Origin: Liolophura sinensis
Taxonomy: Eukaryota; Mollusca; Polyplacophora; Chitonida; Chitonidae
DNA: 64,000 nt
Assembly (NCBI RefSeq): GCF_032854445.1
Contig: NW_027018161.1
Span: forward strand, 1-64,000
Direction of reading: 5' to 3'
Below are positions 1-12,385 of this stretch, in pieces. Position numbers and translations under genes: made by a program. The notes under the pieces were generated by a model that searched no databases, was not told the origin of the DNA, and was given only the letters and a program-made list of their open reading frames with translations. How positions within the stretch are numbered: the first letter of the stretch is position 1; each line of letters begins with the position of its first letter.

Positions 1-319
1 GAGATTGTCTTGCACTTAGAGGTAAGACAATTGCTGGGTGAGTTAAATGGGCTTGGCCCAAAGATTTCAGGTCTTCTGGGCTACCGAAGGGCACATAACT
101 TATAGTCAAAAGTTGAATATAGTAATGACCAGTCCGCGATTGTACAGAGTACAGTGTAAGCCGGTTTCAATTAACAAAAAGCACCAGGCAAAAGTGCAAA
201 ATTGGAAAAAACTGTTCCAGTGCTACTAGTAAGAGACTAATCCGACGTATTTTGTGACGAGAAATCGAATGGTGCAAACCGCGTTGCTCTCCGACCAATA
301 CTTTTGGCTGTAGCGACAA
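1..319 (+). repeat. partial left-edge monomer
   Basis: This is the 3' portion of a monomer cut by the window edge, starting inside the GAGATTGTCTTGCACTTAG segment. It carries three single-base insertions relative to its relatives within about 50 bp: AGTCCGCG for AGTCGCG near 146, GTAAGCCGG for GTAGCCGG near 160, and AAGCACCAGG for AAGACCAGG near 181. It also carries ACTAGT at 225-230. That variant is not seen again until 27113 but recurs often after that, so this edge copy resembles the right half of the window more than its immediate neighbours. Confidence 0.9.
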
Positions 320-869
320 TTGAATGATCATTGATGTCATAATCACGTGCGTAGCAACGGCTCTTACTCCATGGAAACCAGGGAAATTTGCAATTTTTCA
401 ACAGCTGCCGATGCCTGGCTCAATTCCGCATCTTTTGGCACCTTACTGAAGTGGGTCAGTGTTCAGTTGTACTTTTTTACAGCAGACTGTATCAAGTACC
501 TTGTGTTTTTCATGTACAAATGGTCTGGTTTTTCTACACGTAGATAAAGACATTGAGATTGTCTTCGACTTAGAAGTAAGGCAATTGCTGGGTGAGTTAA
601 ATGGGCTTAGCCCAAAGATTTCAGGTCTTCTGGGCTACCGAAGGGCACATAACTTATAGTCAAAAGTTGAATATAGTAATGACCAGTCGCGATTGTACAC
701 AGTACAGTGTAGCCGGTTTCAATTAACAAAAAGACCAGGCAAAAATGCAAAAGTGGAAAAACTGTTCCAGTGCTGCTGGTAAGAGGCTAATCCGACGTAT
801 TTTGTGACGAGAAATCGAATGGTGCAAACCGCGTTTCTCTCCGACCAATACTTTTGGCTGTAGCGACAA

Positions 870-1402
870 TTCAATGATCATTGATGTCATAATCACGTGC
901 CCAGCAACGGCTCTTGCTCCATGGAAACCAGGGATATTTGCAATTTTTTAACAGCTGCCGATGCCTGGCCCAATTCCGCATCTTTTGGCACCTTATAAAT
1001 GTGGGTCAGTGTTTAGTTGTACTTTTTACAGCAGACTGTATCAAGTACCTTGTTTTTTTTATGTACAAATGGTGTGGTTTTTCTACACGTAGATAAAGAC
1101 ATTGAGATTGTCTTGCACTTAGAAGTAAGACAATTGCTGGGTGAGTTAAATGGGCTTAGCCCAAAGATTTGACGTCTTCTGGGCTAACGAAGGGCACATA
1201 ACTTATAGTCAAAAGTTGAATATAGTAATGACCAGTCGCGATGGTACATAGTACAGTGTAGCCGATTTCAATTAACAAAAAGACCAGGCAAAAATGTAAA
1301 AGTGGAAAAACTGTCCCAGTGCTGTTGGTAAGAGGCTAATCCGACGTATTTTGTGACGAGAAATCGAATGGTGCAAACCAATACTTTTGGCTGTAGCGAC
1401 AA
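870..1402 (+). repeat. monomer m2 with a 16-bp deletion (533 bp)
   Basis: This is the only large length variant in the window. Where other copies have 16 bases between CAAACC and AATACTTTTGG, this copy joins them directly at about 1377-1380. The deleted segment begins GCGTTGCTC and ends GACC. The deletion is flanked by the trinucleotide ACC, so the breakpoint has 3 bp of microhomology. The copy also has CTCTTGCTCC in place of CTCTTACTCC and a long T run before ATGTAC. Both features recur in m100 at 54657, about 53.8 kb away. Confidence 0.9.
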
Positions 1403-3598
1403 TTCAATGATCATTGATGTCACAATCACGTGCCCAGCAACGGCTCTTACTCCATGGAAACCAGGGAAATTTGCAATTTTTCAACAGCTGCCGATGCCTG
1501 GCTCAATTCCGCATCTTTTGGCACCTTACTGAAGTGGGTCAGTGTTCAGTTGTACTTTTTACAGCAGACTGTATCAAGTACCTTGTGTTTTTGATGTGAA
1601 AATGGTCTGGTTTTTCTACACGTAGATAAAGACATTGAGATTGTCTTCGACTTAGAAGTAAGACAATTGCTGGGTGAGTTAAATGGGCTTAGCCCAAAGA
1701 TTTGACGTCTTCTGGGCTACCGAAGGGCACATAACATATAGTCAAAAGTTGAATATAGTAATGACCAGTCGCGATGGTACATAGTACAGTGTAGCCGATT
1801 TCAATTAACAAAAAGACCAGGCAAAAATGCAAAAGTGGAAAATCTGTTCCAGTGCTGCTGGTAAGAGGCTAATCCGACGTATTTTGTGACGAGAAATCGA
1901 ATGGTGCAAACCGCGTTGCTCTCCAACCAATACTTTTGGCTGTAGCGACAATTGAATGATCATTGGTGTCATAATCACGTGCCCAGCAACGGCTCTTACT
2001 CCATGGAAACCAGGGATATTTGCAATTTTTTAACAGCTGGCGATGCCTGGCCCAATTCCGCATCTTTTGGCACCTTATAAATGTGGGTCAGTGTTTAGTT
2101 GTACTTTTTACAGCAGACTGTATCAAGTACCTTGTGTTTTTTATGTACAAATGGTCTGGTTTTTCTACACGTAGATAAAGACATTGAGATTGTCTTGGAC
2201 TTAGAAGTAAGACAATTGCTGGGAGAGTTAAATGGGCTTGGCCCAAAGATTTCAGGTCTTCTGGGCTACCGAAGGGCACATAACTTATAGTCAAAAGTTG
2301 AATATAGTAATGACCAGTCGCAATTGTACAGAGTACAGTGTAGCCGATTTCAATTAACAAAAAGACCAGGCAAAAATGCAAAAGTGGAAAAACTGTTCCA
2401 GTGCTGCTGGTAAGAGGCTAATCCGACGTATTTTGTGACGAGAAATCGAATGGTGCAAACCGCGTTGCTCTCCGACCAATACTTTTGCCTGTAGTGACAA
2501 TTGAATGATCATTGATGTCATAATCACGTGCCCAGCAACGGCTCTTACTCCATGGAAACCAGGGATATTTGCAATTTTTCAACAGCTGCCGATGCCTGGC
2601 TCAATTCCGCATCTTTTGGCACCTTACTGAAGTGGGTCAGTGTTTAGTTGTACTTTTTACAGCAGACTGTATCAAGTACCTTGTGTTTTTTATGTACAAA
2701 TGGTCTGGTTTTTCTACACGTAGATAAAGACATTGAGATTGTCTTGGACTTAGAAGTAAGACAATTGCTGGGAGAGTTAAATGGGCTTAGCCCAAAGATT
2801 TCAGGTCTTCTGGGCTACCGAAGGGCACATAACTTATAGTCAAAAGTTGAATATAGTAATGACCAGTCGCGATTGTACAGAGTACAGTGTAGCCGGTTTC
2901 AATTAACAAATAGACCAGGCAAAAATGCAAAAGTGGAAAAACTGTCCCAGTGCTGCTGGTAAGAGGCTAATCCGACGTATTTTGTGACGAGAAATCTAAT
3001 GGTGCAAACCGCGTTGCTCTCCGACCAATACTTTTGGCTGTAGTGACAATTGAATGATTATTTATGTCATAATCACGTGCCCAGCAACGGCTCTTACTCC
3101 ATGGAAACCAGGGATATTTGCAATTTTTCGACAGCTGCCGATGCCTGGCTCAATTCCGAATCTTTTGGCACCTTACTGAAGTGGGTCAGGGTTCAGTTGT
3201 ACTTTTTACAGCAGACTGTATCAAGTACCTTGTGTTTTTCACGTACAAATGGTGTGGTTTTTCTACACGTAGATAAAGACATTGAGATTGTCTTGCATTT
3301 AGAAGTAAGGCAATTGCTGGGTGAGTTAAATGGGCTTAGCCCAAAGATTTGACGTCTTCTGGGCTACCGAAGGGCAGATAACTTATAGTCAAAAGTTGAA
3401 TATAGTAATGACCAGTCGCGATTGTACACAGTACAGTGTAGCCGATTTCAATTAAGAAAAAGACCAGGCAAAAATGCAAAAGTGGAAAAACTGTTCCAGT
3501 GCTGCTGGTAAGAGGCTAATCCGACGTATTTTGTGACGAGAAATCGAATGGTGCAAACCGCGTTTCTCTCCGACCAATACTTTTGGCTGTAGTGACAA
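1403..3598 (+). repeat. leftmost B-C-D-A tetramer unit
   Basis: Monomers at 1403 (B: CACAATC, GATGTGAAAATGG), 1952 (C: GATCATTGGTG, GCTGGCGATG), 2501 (D: AACAAATAGACC) and 3050 (A: GATTATTTATG, GTCAGGGTTC) follow the same order as the cleaner tetramers further right. After them, 3599 and 4149 are different types: 3599 has CGTGCGTAGC, and 4149 has GAATAATTATTTATG. Then C (4698) and D (5247) resume. Two extra monomers therefore interrupt the tetramer rhythm here, and the A-to-A spacing is 2,746 bp instead of 2,196. Confidence 0.82.
1404..1417. repeat. 14-bp perfect palindrome at monomer start (B type)
   Basis: TCAATGATCATTGA is its own reverse complement. In B-type and some X/G-type copies (for example 1403, 6345, 8541, 10737, 21717, 48619, 50814) the palindrome is 14 bp. 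In most other copies it is cut to the 10-bp core AATGATCATT, and in GATTATT copies it is broken. Dyad-symmetric sites in satellites can be protein binding sites or hairpin formers; no function is shown here. Confidence 0.7.
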
Positions 3599-4697
3599 TT
3601 GAATGATCATTTATGTCATAATCACGTGCGTAGCAACGGCTCTTACTCCATGGAAACCAGGGAAATTTGCAATTTTTCAACAGCTGCCGATGCCTGGCTC
3701 AATTCCGCATCTTTTGGCACCTTACTGAAGTGGGTCAGTGTTCAGTTGTACTTTTTACAGCAGAGTGTATCAAGTACCTTGTGTTTTTCACGTACAAATG
3801 GTGTGGTTTTTCTACACGTAGATAAAGACATTGAGATTGTCTTGGACTTAGAAGTAAGACAATTGCTGGGAGAGTTAAATGGGCTTGGCCCAAAGATTTC
3901 AGGTCTTCTGGGCTACCGAAGGGCACATAACTTATAGTCAAAAGTTGAATATAGTAATGACCAGTCGCAATTGTACAGAGTACAGTGTAGCCGATTTCAA
4001 TTAACAAAAAGACCAGGCAAAAATGCAAAATTGGAAAAAACTGTTCCAATGGTGCTGGTAAGAGGCTAATCCGACGTATTTTGTGACGAGAAATCAAATG
4101 GTGCAAACCGCGTTGCTCTCCGACCAATACTTTTGGCTCTAGTGACAATTGAATAATTATTTATGTCATAATCACGTGCCAAGCAACGGCTCTTACTCCA
4201 TGGAAACCAGGGAAATTTGCAATTTTTCGACAGCTGCCGATGCCTGGCTCAATTCCGAATCTTTTGGCACCTTACTGAAGTGGGTCAGTGTTCAGTTGTA
4301 CTTTTTACAGCAGAGTGTATCAAGTACCTTGTGTTTTTCACGTACAAATGGTGTGGTTTTTCTACACGTAGATAAAGACATTGAGATTGTCTTGCATTTA
4401 GAAGTAAGGCAATTGCTGGGTGATTTAAATGGGCTTAGCCCAAAGATTTGACGTCTTCTGGGCTACCGAAGGGCACATAACTTATAGTCAAAAGTTGAAT
4501 ATAGTAATGACCAGTCGCGATTGTACACAGTACAGTGTAGCCGATTTCAATTAAGAAAAAGACCAGGCAAAAATGCAAAAGTGGAAAAACTGTTCCAGTG
4601 CTGCTGGTAAGAGGCTAATCCGACGTATTTTGTGACGAGAAATCGAATGGTGCAAACCGCGTTGCTCTCCAACCAATACTTTTGGCTGTAGCGACAA
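3599..4697 (+). repeat. two monomers replacing B in the tetramer rhythm
   Basis: Monomer 3599 carries CGTGCGTAGC and ACAGCAGAGTGTATC. Monomer 4149 starts GAATAATTATTT and has GGGTGATTTAAATGG. The same GAATAATTATTT type recurs at 16775 and 20070 in the hexamer block. The copy starting at 3599 is 550 bp because of one extra A in GGAAAAAACTG (about 4033-4040), an insertion also present in the copies just before 16775 and 20070. That shared insertion indicates common descent rather than independent slippage. Confidence 0.8.
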
Positions 4698-4821
4698 TTG
4701 AATGATCATTGATGTCATAATCACGTGCCCAGCAACGGCTCTTACTCCATGGAAACCAGGGATATTTGCAATTTTTTAACAGCTGCCGATGCCTGGCCCA
4801 ATTCCGCATCTTTTGGCACCT

Positions 4822-4828
4822 TATAAAT
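4822..4828 (+). promoter_or_regulatory. TATAAAT in TAA-type monomers (weak candidate)
   Basis: Copies of types C, K, G and X read CACCTTATAAATGTGGG where others read CACCTTACTGAAGTGGG or CACCTTATTCATGTGGG. This creates a TATA-box-like string, with ACCAAT about 150 bp upstream and CACGTG between them. Such strings arise by chance in 42% GC DNA, and nothing downstream is coding. It is listed only as the best candidate for satellite transcription initiation. Confidence 0.2.
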
Positions 4829-5246
4829 GTGGGTCAGTGTTTAGTTGTACTTTTTACAGCAGACTGTATCAAGTACCTTGTGTTTTTTATGTACAAATGG
4901 TCTGGTTTTTCTACACGTAGATAAAGACATTGAGATTGTCTTGGACTTAGAAGTAAGACAATTGCTGGGAGAGTTAAATGGGCTTGGCCCAAAGATTTCA
5001 GGTCTTCTGGGCTACCGAAGGGCACATAACTTATAGTCAAAAGTTGAATATAGTAATGACCAGTCGCAATTGTACAGAGTACAGTGTAGCCGATTTCAAT
5101 TAACAAAAAGACCAGGCAAAAATGCAAAAGTGGAAAAACTGTTCCAGTGCTGCTGGTAAGAGGCTAATCCGACGTATTTTGTGACGAGAAATCGAATGGT
5201 GCAAACCGCGTTGCTCTCCGACCAATACTTTTGCCTGTAGTGACAA

Positions 5247-7442
5247 TTGAATGATCATTGATGTCATAATCACGTGCCCAGCAACGGCTCTTACTCCATG
5301 GAAACCAGGGATATTTGCAATTTTTCAACAGCTGTCGATGCCTGGCTCAATTCCGCATCTTTTGGCACCTTACTGAAGTGGGTCAGTGTTTAGTTGTACT
5401 TTTTACAGCAGACTGTATCAAGTACCTTGTGTTTTTTATGTACAAATGGTCTGGTTTTTCTACACGTAGATAAAGACATTGAGATTGTCTTGGACTTAGA
5501 AGTAAGACAATTGCTGGGAGAGTTAAATGGGCTTGGCCCAAAGATTTCAGGTCTTCTGGGCTACCGAAGGGCACATAACTTATAGTCAAAAGTTGAATAT
5601 AGTAATGACCAGTCGCGATTGTACAGAGTACAGTGTAGCCGGTTTCAATTAACAAATAGACCAGGCAAAAATGCAAAAGTGGAAAAACTGTTCCAGTGCT
5701 GCTGGTAAGAGGCTAATCCGACGTATTTTGTGACGAGAAATCTAATGGTGCAAACCGCGTTGCTCTCCGACCAATACTTTTGGCTGTAGTGACAATTGAA
5801 TGATTATTTATGTCATAATCACGTGCCCAGCAACGGCTCTTACTCCATGGAAACCAGGGATATTTGCAAATTTTCGACAGCTGCCGATGCCTGGCTCAAT
5901 TCCGAATCTTTTGGCACCTTACTGAAGTGGGTCAGGGTTCAGTTGTACTTTTTACAGCAGACTGTATCAAGTACCTTGTGTTTTTCACGTACAAATGGTG
6001 TGGTTTTTCTACACGTAGATAAAGACATTGAGATTGTCTTGCATTTAGAAGTAAGGCAATTGCTGGGTGAGTTAAATGGGCTTAGCCCAAAGATTTGACG
6101 TCTTCTGGGCTACCGAAGGGCAGATAACTTATAGTCAAAAGTTGAATATAGTAATGACCAGTCGCGATTGTACACAGTACAGTGTAGCCGATTTCAATTA
6201 ACAAAAAGACCAGGCAAAAATGCAAAAGTGGAAAAACTGTTCCAGTGCTGCTGGTAAGAGGCTAATCCGACGTATTTTGTGACGAAAAATCGAATGGTGC
6301 AAACCGCGTTGCTCTCCGACCAATACTTTTGGCTGTAGCGACAATTCAATGATCATTGATGTCACAATCACGTGCCCAGCAACGGCTCTTACTCCATGGA
6401 AACCAGGGAAATTTGCAATTTTTCAACAGCTGCCGATGCCTGGCTCAATTCCGCATCTTTTGGCACCTTACTGAAGTGGGTCAGTGTTCAGTTGTACTTT
6501 TTACAGCAGACTGTATCAAGTACCTTGTGTTTTTGATGTGAAAATGGTCTGGTTTTTCTACACGTAGATAAAGACATTGAGATTGTCTTCGACTTAGAAG
6601 TAAGACAATTGCTGGGTGAGTTAAATGGGCTTAGCCCAAAGATTTGACGTCTTCTGGGCTACCGAAGGGCACATAACATATAGTCAAAAGTTGAATATAG
6701 TAATGACCAGTCGCGATGGTACAGAGTACAGTGTAGCCGATTTCAATTAACAAAAAGACCAGGCAAAAATGCAAAAGTGGAAAATCTGTTCCAGTGCTGC
6801 TGGTAAGAGGCTAATCCGACGTATTTTGTGACGAGAAATCGAATGGTGCAAACCGCGTTGCTCTCCAACCAATACTTTTGGCTGTAGCGACAATTGAATG
6901 ATCATTGGTGTCATAATCACGTGCCCAGCAACGGCTCTTACTCCATGGAAACCAGGGATATTTGCAATTTTTTAACAGCTGGCGATGCCTGGCCCAATTC
7001 CGCATCTTTTGGCACCTTATAAAGGTGGGTCAGTGTTTAGTTGTACTTTTTACAGCAGACTGTATCAAGTACCTTGTGTTTTTTATGTACAAATGGTCTG
7101 GTTTTTCTACACGTAGATAAAGACATTGAGATTGTCTTGGACTTAGAAGTAAGACAATTGCTGGGAGAGTTAAATGGGCTTGGCCCAAAGATTTCAGGTC
7201 TTCTGGGCTACCGAAGGGCACATAACTTATAGTCAAAAGTTGAATATAGTAATGACCAGTCGCAATTGTACAGAGTACAGTGTAGCCGATTTCAATTAAC
7301 AAAAAGACCAGGCAAAAATGCAAAAGTGGAAAAACTGTTCCAGTGCTGCTGGTAAGAGGCTAATCCGACGTATTTTGTGACGAGAAATCGAATGGTGCAA
7401 ACCGCGTTGCTCTCCGACCAATACTTTTGCCTGTAGTGACAA
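5247..7442 (+). repeat. octamer super-period, copy 1 (D'-A'-B-C)
   Basis: This four-monomer stretch matches 9639-11836 in variants not shared by the tetramer between them: CAGCTGTCGATG in the D-type monomer (5247), GCAAATTTTCGACAG in the A-type monomer (5796), and GTGACGAAAAATCG near 6280. Spacing to the partner is 4,392 bp, which is eight monomers. The tetramer array therefore carries a second, octameric level of organisation. Confidence 0.78.
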
Positions 7443-10400
7443 TTGAATGATCATTGATGTCATAATCACGTGTCCAGCAACGGCTCTTACTCCATGGAAA
7501 CCAGGGATATTTGCAATTTTTCAACAGCTGCCGATGCCTGGCTCAATTCCGCATCTTTTGGCACCTTACTGAAGTGGGTCAGTGTTTAGTTGTACTTTTT
7601 ACAGCAGACTGTATCAAGTACCTTGTGTTTTTTATGTACAAATGGTCTGGTTTTTCTACACGTAGATAAAGACATTGAGATTGTCTTGGACTTAGAAGTA
7701 AGACAATTGCTGGGAGAGTTAAATGGGCTTAGCCCAAAGATTTGACGTCTTCTGGGCTACCGAAGGGCACATAACTTATAGTCAAAAGTTGAATATAGTA
7801 ATGACCAGTCGCGATTGTACAGAGTACAGTGTAGCCGGTTTCAATTAACAAATAGACCAGGCAAAAATGCAAAAGTGGAAAAACTGTCCCAGTGCTGCTG
7901 GTAAGAGGCTAATCCGACGTATTTTGTGACGAGAAATCTAATGGTGCAAACCGCGTTGCTCTCCGACCAATACTTTTGGCTGTAGTGACAATTGAATGAT
8001 TATTTATGTCATAATCACGTGCCCAGCAACGGCTCTTACTCCATGGAAACCAGGGATATTTGCAATTTTTCGACAGCTGCCGATGCCTGGCTCAATTCCG
8101 AATCTTTTGGCACCTTACTGAAGTGGGTCAGGGTTCAGTTGTACTTTTTACAGCAGACTGTATCAAGTACCTTGTGTTTTTCACGTACAAATGGTGTGGT
8201 TTTTCTACACGTAGATAAAGACATTGAGATTGTCTTGCATTTAGAAGTAAGGCAATTGCTGGGTGAGTTAAATGGGCTTAGCCCAAAGATTTGACGTCTT
8301 CTGGGCTACCGAAGGGCAGATAACTTATAGTCAAAAGTTGAATATAGTAATGACCAGTCGCGATTGTACACAGTACAGTGTAGCCGATTTCAATTAAGAA
8401 AAAGACCAGGCAAAAATGCAAAAGTGGAAAAACTGTTCCAGTGCTGCTGGTAAGAGGCTAATCCGACGTATTTTGTGACGAGAAATCCAATGGTGCAAAC
8501 TGCGTTGCTCTCCGACCAATACTTTTGGCTGTAGCGACAATTCAATGATCATTGATGTCACAATCACGTGCCCAGCAACGGCTCTTACTCCATGGAAACC
8601 AGGGAAATTTGCAATTTTTCAACAGCTGCCGATGCCTGGCTCAATTCCGCATCTTTTGGCACCTTACTGAAGTGGGTCAGTGTTCAGTTGTACTTTTTAC
8701 AGCAGACTGTATCAAGTACCTTGTGTTTTTGATGTGAAAATGGTCTGGTTTTTCTACACGTAGATAAAGACATTGAGATTGTCTTCGACTTAGAAGTAAG
8801 ACAATTGCTGGGTGAGTTAAATGGGCTTAGCCCAAAGATTTGACGTCTTCTGGGCTACCGAAGGGCACATAACATATAGTCAAAAGTTGAATATAGTAAT
8901 GACCAGTCGCGATGGTACATAGTACAGTGTAGCCGATTTCAATTAACAAAAAGACCAGGCAAAAATGCAAAAGTGGAAAAACTGTTCCAGTGCTGTTGGT
9001 AAGAGGCTAATCCGACGTATTTTGTGACGAGAAATCGAATGGTGCAAACCGCGTTGCTCTCCGACCAATATTTTTGCCTGTAGTGACAATTGAATGATCA
9101 TTTATGTCATAATCACGTGCCTAGCAACGGCTCTTACTCCATGGAAACCAGGGAAATTTGCAATTTTTCAACAGCTGCCGATACCTGGCTCAATTCCGCA
9201 TCTTTTGGCACCTTATTCATGTGGGTCTGTGGTCAGTTGTACTTTTTATAGCAGACTGTATCAAGTACCTTGTGTTTTTTATGTACAAATGGTCTGGTTT
9301 TTTTACACGTAGATAAAGACATTGAGATTGTCTTGCACTTAGAAGTAAGACAATTGCTGGGAGAGTTAAATGGGCTTGGCCCAAAGATTTCAGGTCTTCT
9401 GGGCTACCGAAGGGCACATAACTTATAGTCAAAAGTTGAATATAGTAATGACCAGTCGCAATTGTACAGAGTACAGTGTAGCCGATTTCAATTAACAAAA
9501 AGACCAGGCAAAAATGCAAAAGTGGAAAAACTGTTCCAGTGCTGCTGGTAAGAGGCTAATCCGACGTATTTTGTGACGAGAAATCGAATGGTGGAAACCG
9601 CGTTGCTCTCCGACCAATACTTTTGCCTGTAGTGACAATTGAATGATCATTGATGTCATAATCACGTGCCCAGCAACGGCTCTTACTCCATGGAAACCAG
9701 GGATATTTGCAATTTTTCAACAGCTGTCGATGCCTGGCTCAATTCCGCATCTTTTGGCACCTTACTGAAGTGGGTCAGTGTTTAGTTGTACTTTTTACAG
9801 CAGACTGTATCAAGTACCTTGTGTTTTTTATGTACAAATGGTCTGGTTTTTCTACACGTAGATAAAGACATTGAGATTGTCTTGGACTTAGAAGTAAGAC
9901 AATTGCTGGGAGAGTTAAATGGGCTTGGCCCAAAGATTTCAGGTCTTCTGGGCTACCGAAGGGCACATAACTTATAGTCAAAAGTTGAATATAGTAATGA
10001 CCAGTCGCGATTGTACAGAGTACAGTGTAGCCGGTTTCAATTAACAAATAGACCAGGCAAAAATGCAAAAGTGGAAAAACTGTTCCAGTGCTGCTGGTAA
10101 GAGGCTAATCCGACGTATTTTGTGACGAGAAATCTAATGGTGCAAACCGCGTTGCTCTCCGACCAATACTTTTGGCTGTAGTGACAATTGAATGATTATT
10201 TATGTCATAATCACGTGCCCAGCAACGGCTCTTACTCCATGGAAACCAGGGATATTTGCAAATTTTCGACAGCTGCCGATGCCTGGCTCAATTCCGAATC
10301 TTTTGGCACCTTACTGAAGTGGGTCAGGGTTCAGTTGTACTTTTTACAGCAGACTGTATCAAGTACCTTGTGTTTTTCACGTACAAATGGTGTGGTTTTT

Positions 10401-12385
10401 CTACACGTAGATAAAGACATTGAGATTGTCTTGCATTTAGAAGTAAGGCAATTGCTGGGTGAGTTAAATGGGCTTAGCCCAAAGATTTGACGTCTTCTGG
10501 GCTACCGAAGGGCAGATAACTTATAGTCAAAAGTTGAATATAGTAATGACCAGTCGCGATTGTACACAGTACAGTGTAGCCGATTTCAATTAAGAAAAAG
10601 ACCAGGCAAAAATGCAAAAGTGGAAAAACTGTTCCAGTGCTGCTGGTAAGAGGCTAATCCGACGTATTTTGTGACGAAAAATCGAATGGTGCAAACCGCG
10701 TTGCTCTCCGACCAATACTTTTGGCTGTAGCGACAATTCAATGATCATTGATGTCACAATCACGTGCCCAGCAACGGCTCTTACTCCATGGAAACCAGGG
10801 AAATTTGCAATTTTTCAACAGCTGCCGATGCCTGGCTCAATTCCGCATCTTTTGGCACCTTACTGAAGTGGGTCAGTGTTCAGTTGTACTTTTTACAGCA
10901 GACTGTATCAAGTACCTTGTGTTTTTGATGTGAAAATGGTCTGGTTTTTCTACACGTAGATAAAGACATTGAGATTGTCTTCGACTTAGAAGTAAGACAA
11001 TTGCTGGGTGAGTTAAATGGGCTTAGCCCAAAGATTTGACGTCTTCTGGGCTACCGAAGGGCACATAACATATAGTCAAAAGTTGAATATAGTAATGACC
11101 AGTCGCGATGGTACATAGTACAGTGTAGCCGATTTCAATTAACAAAAAGACCAGGCAAAAATGCAAAAGTGGAAAATCTGTTCCAGTGCTGCTGGTAAGA
11201 GGCTAATCCGACGTATTTTGTGACGAGAAATCGAATGGTGCAAACCGCGTTGCTCTCCAACCAATACTTTTGGCTGTAGCGACAATTGAATGATCATTGG
11301 TGTCATAATCACGTGCCCAGCAACGGCTCTTACTCCATGGAAACCAGGGATATTTGCAATTTTTTAACAGCTGGCGATGCCTGGCCCAATTCCGCATCTT
11401 TTGGCACCTTATAAATGTGGGTCAGTGTTTAGTTGTACTTTTTACAGCAGACTGTATCAAGTACCTTGTGTTTTTTATGTACAAATGGTCTGGTTTTTCT
11501 ACACGTAGATAAAGACATTGAGAGATTGTCTTGGACTTAGAAGTAAGACAATTGCTGGGAGAGTTAAATGGGCTTGGCCCAAAGATTTCAGGTCTTCTGG
11601 GCTACCGAAGGGCACATAACTTATAGTCAAAAGTTGAATATAGTAATGACCAGTCGCAATTGTACAGAGTACAGTGTAGCCGATTTCAATTAACAAAAAG
11701 ACCAGGCAAAAATGCAAAAGTGGAAAAACTGTTCCAGTGCTGCTGGTAAGAGGCTAATCCGACGTATTTTGTGACGAGAAATCGAATGGTGCAAACCGCG
11801 TTGCTCTCCGACCAATACTTTTGCCTGTAGTGACAATTGAATGATCATTGATGTCATAATCACGTGCCCAGCAACGGCTCTTACTCCATGGAAACCAGGG
11901 ATATTTGCAATTTTTCAACAGCTGCCGATGCCTGGCTCAATTCCGCATCTTTTGGCACCTTACTGAAGTGGGTCAGTGTTTAGTTGTACTTTTTACAGCA
12001 GACTGTATCAAGTACCTTGTGTTTTTTATGTACAAATGGTCTGGTTTTTCTACACGTAGATAAAGACATTGAGATTGTCTTGGACTTAGAAGTAAGACAA
12101 TTGCTGGGAGAGTTAAATGGGCTTAGCCCAAATATTTCAGGTCTTCTGGGCTACCGAAGGGCACATAACTTATAGTCAAAAGTTGAATATAGTAATGACC
12201 AGTCGCGATTGTACAGAGTACAGTGTAGCCGGTTTCAATTAACAAATAGACCAGGCAAAAATGCAAAAGTGGAAAAACTGTCCCAGTGCTGCTGGTAAGA
12301 GGCTAATCCGACGTATTTTGTGACGAGAAATCTAATGGTGCAAACCGCGTTGCTCTCCGACCAATACTTTTGGCTGTAGTGACAA
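5796..12385 (+). repeat. tetramer higher-order repeat, three units
   Basis: Three consecutive four-monomer units start at 5796, 7992 and 10188 (period 2,196 bp; the last is 2,198 because of a GA insertion). Four diagnostic types recur in order. A has GAATGATTATTTATG, TTTCGACAG, TTCCGAATC, GTCAGGGTTCAG and CTTGCATTTAG. B has TTCAATGATCATTGATGTC with CACAATC and TTTTTGATGTGAAAATGG. C has TTTTTTAACAG, GGCCCAATTCC and TTATAAATGTGG, often with GATCATTGGTG. D has GGGATATTTGCAATTTTTC, GTGTTTAGTTG and AACAAATAGACC. In the middle unit the C position (9090) is replaced by type L (CGTGCCTAGC, GATACCTGG, TTATTCATGTGGG). Looser copies of the same types extend left to about 1403. Confidence 0.88.
9639..11836 (+). 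repeat. octamer super-period, copy 2 (D'-A'-B-C)
   Basis: Partner of 5247-7442: it has CAGCTGTCGATG at about 9721-9732, GCAAATTTTCGACAG at about 10258 and GTGACGAAAAATCG at about 10671. It differs by a GA dinucleotide insertion in GACATTGAGAGATTG (about 11515-11526), which makes monomer m21 551 bp. One unit-length monomer set (7992-9638, types A-B-L plus the preceding D) separates the two copies. Confidence 0.78.

Noticed and set aside
11515-11526. GA insertion at about 11521 as an expanding microsatellite
   Set aside because: It is a single dinucleotide gain in one copy, with no longer GA run anywhere.
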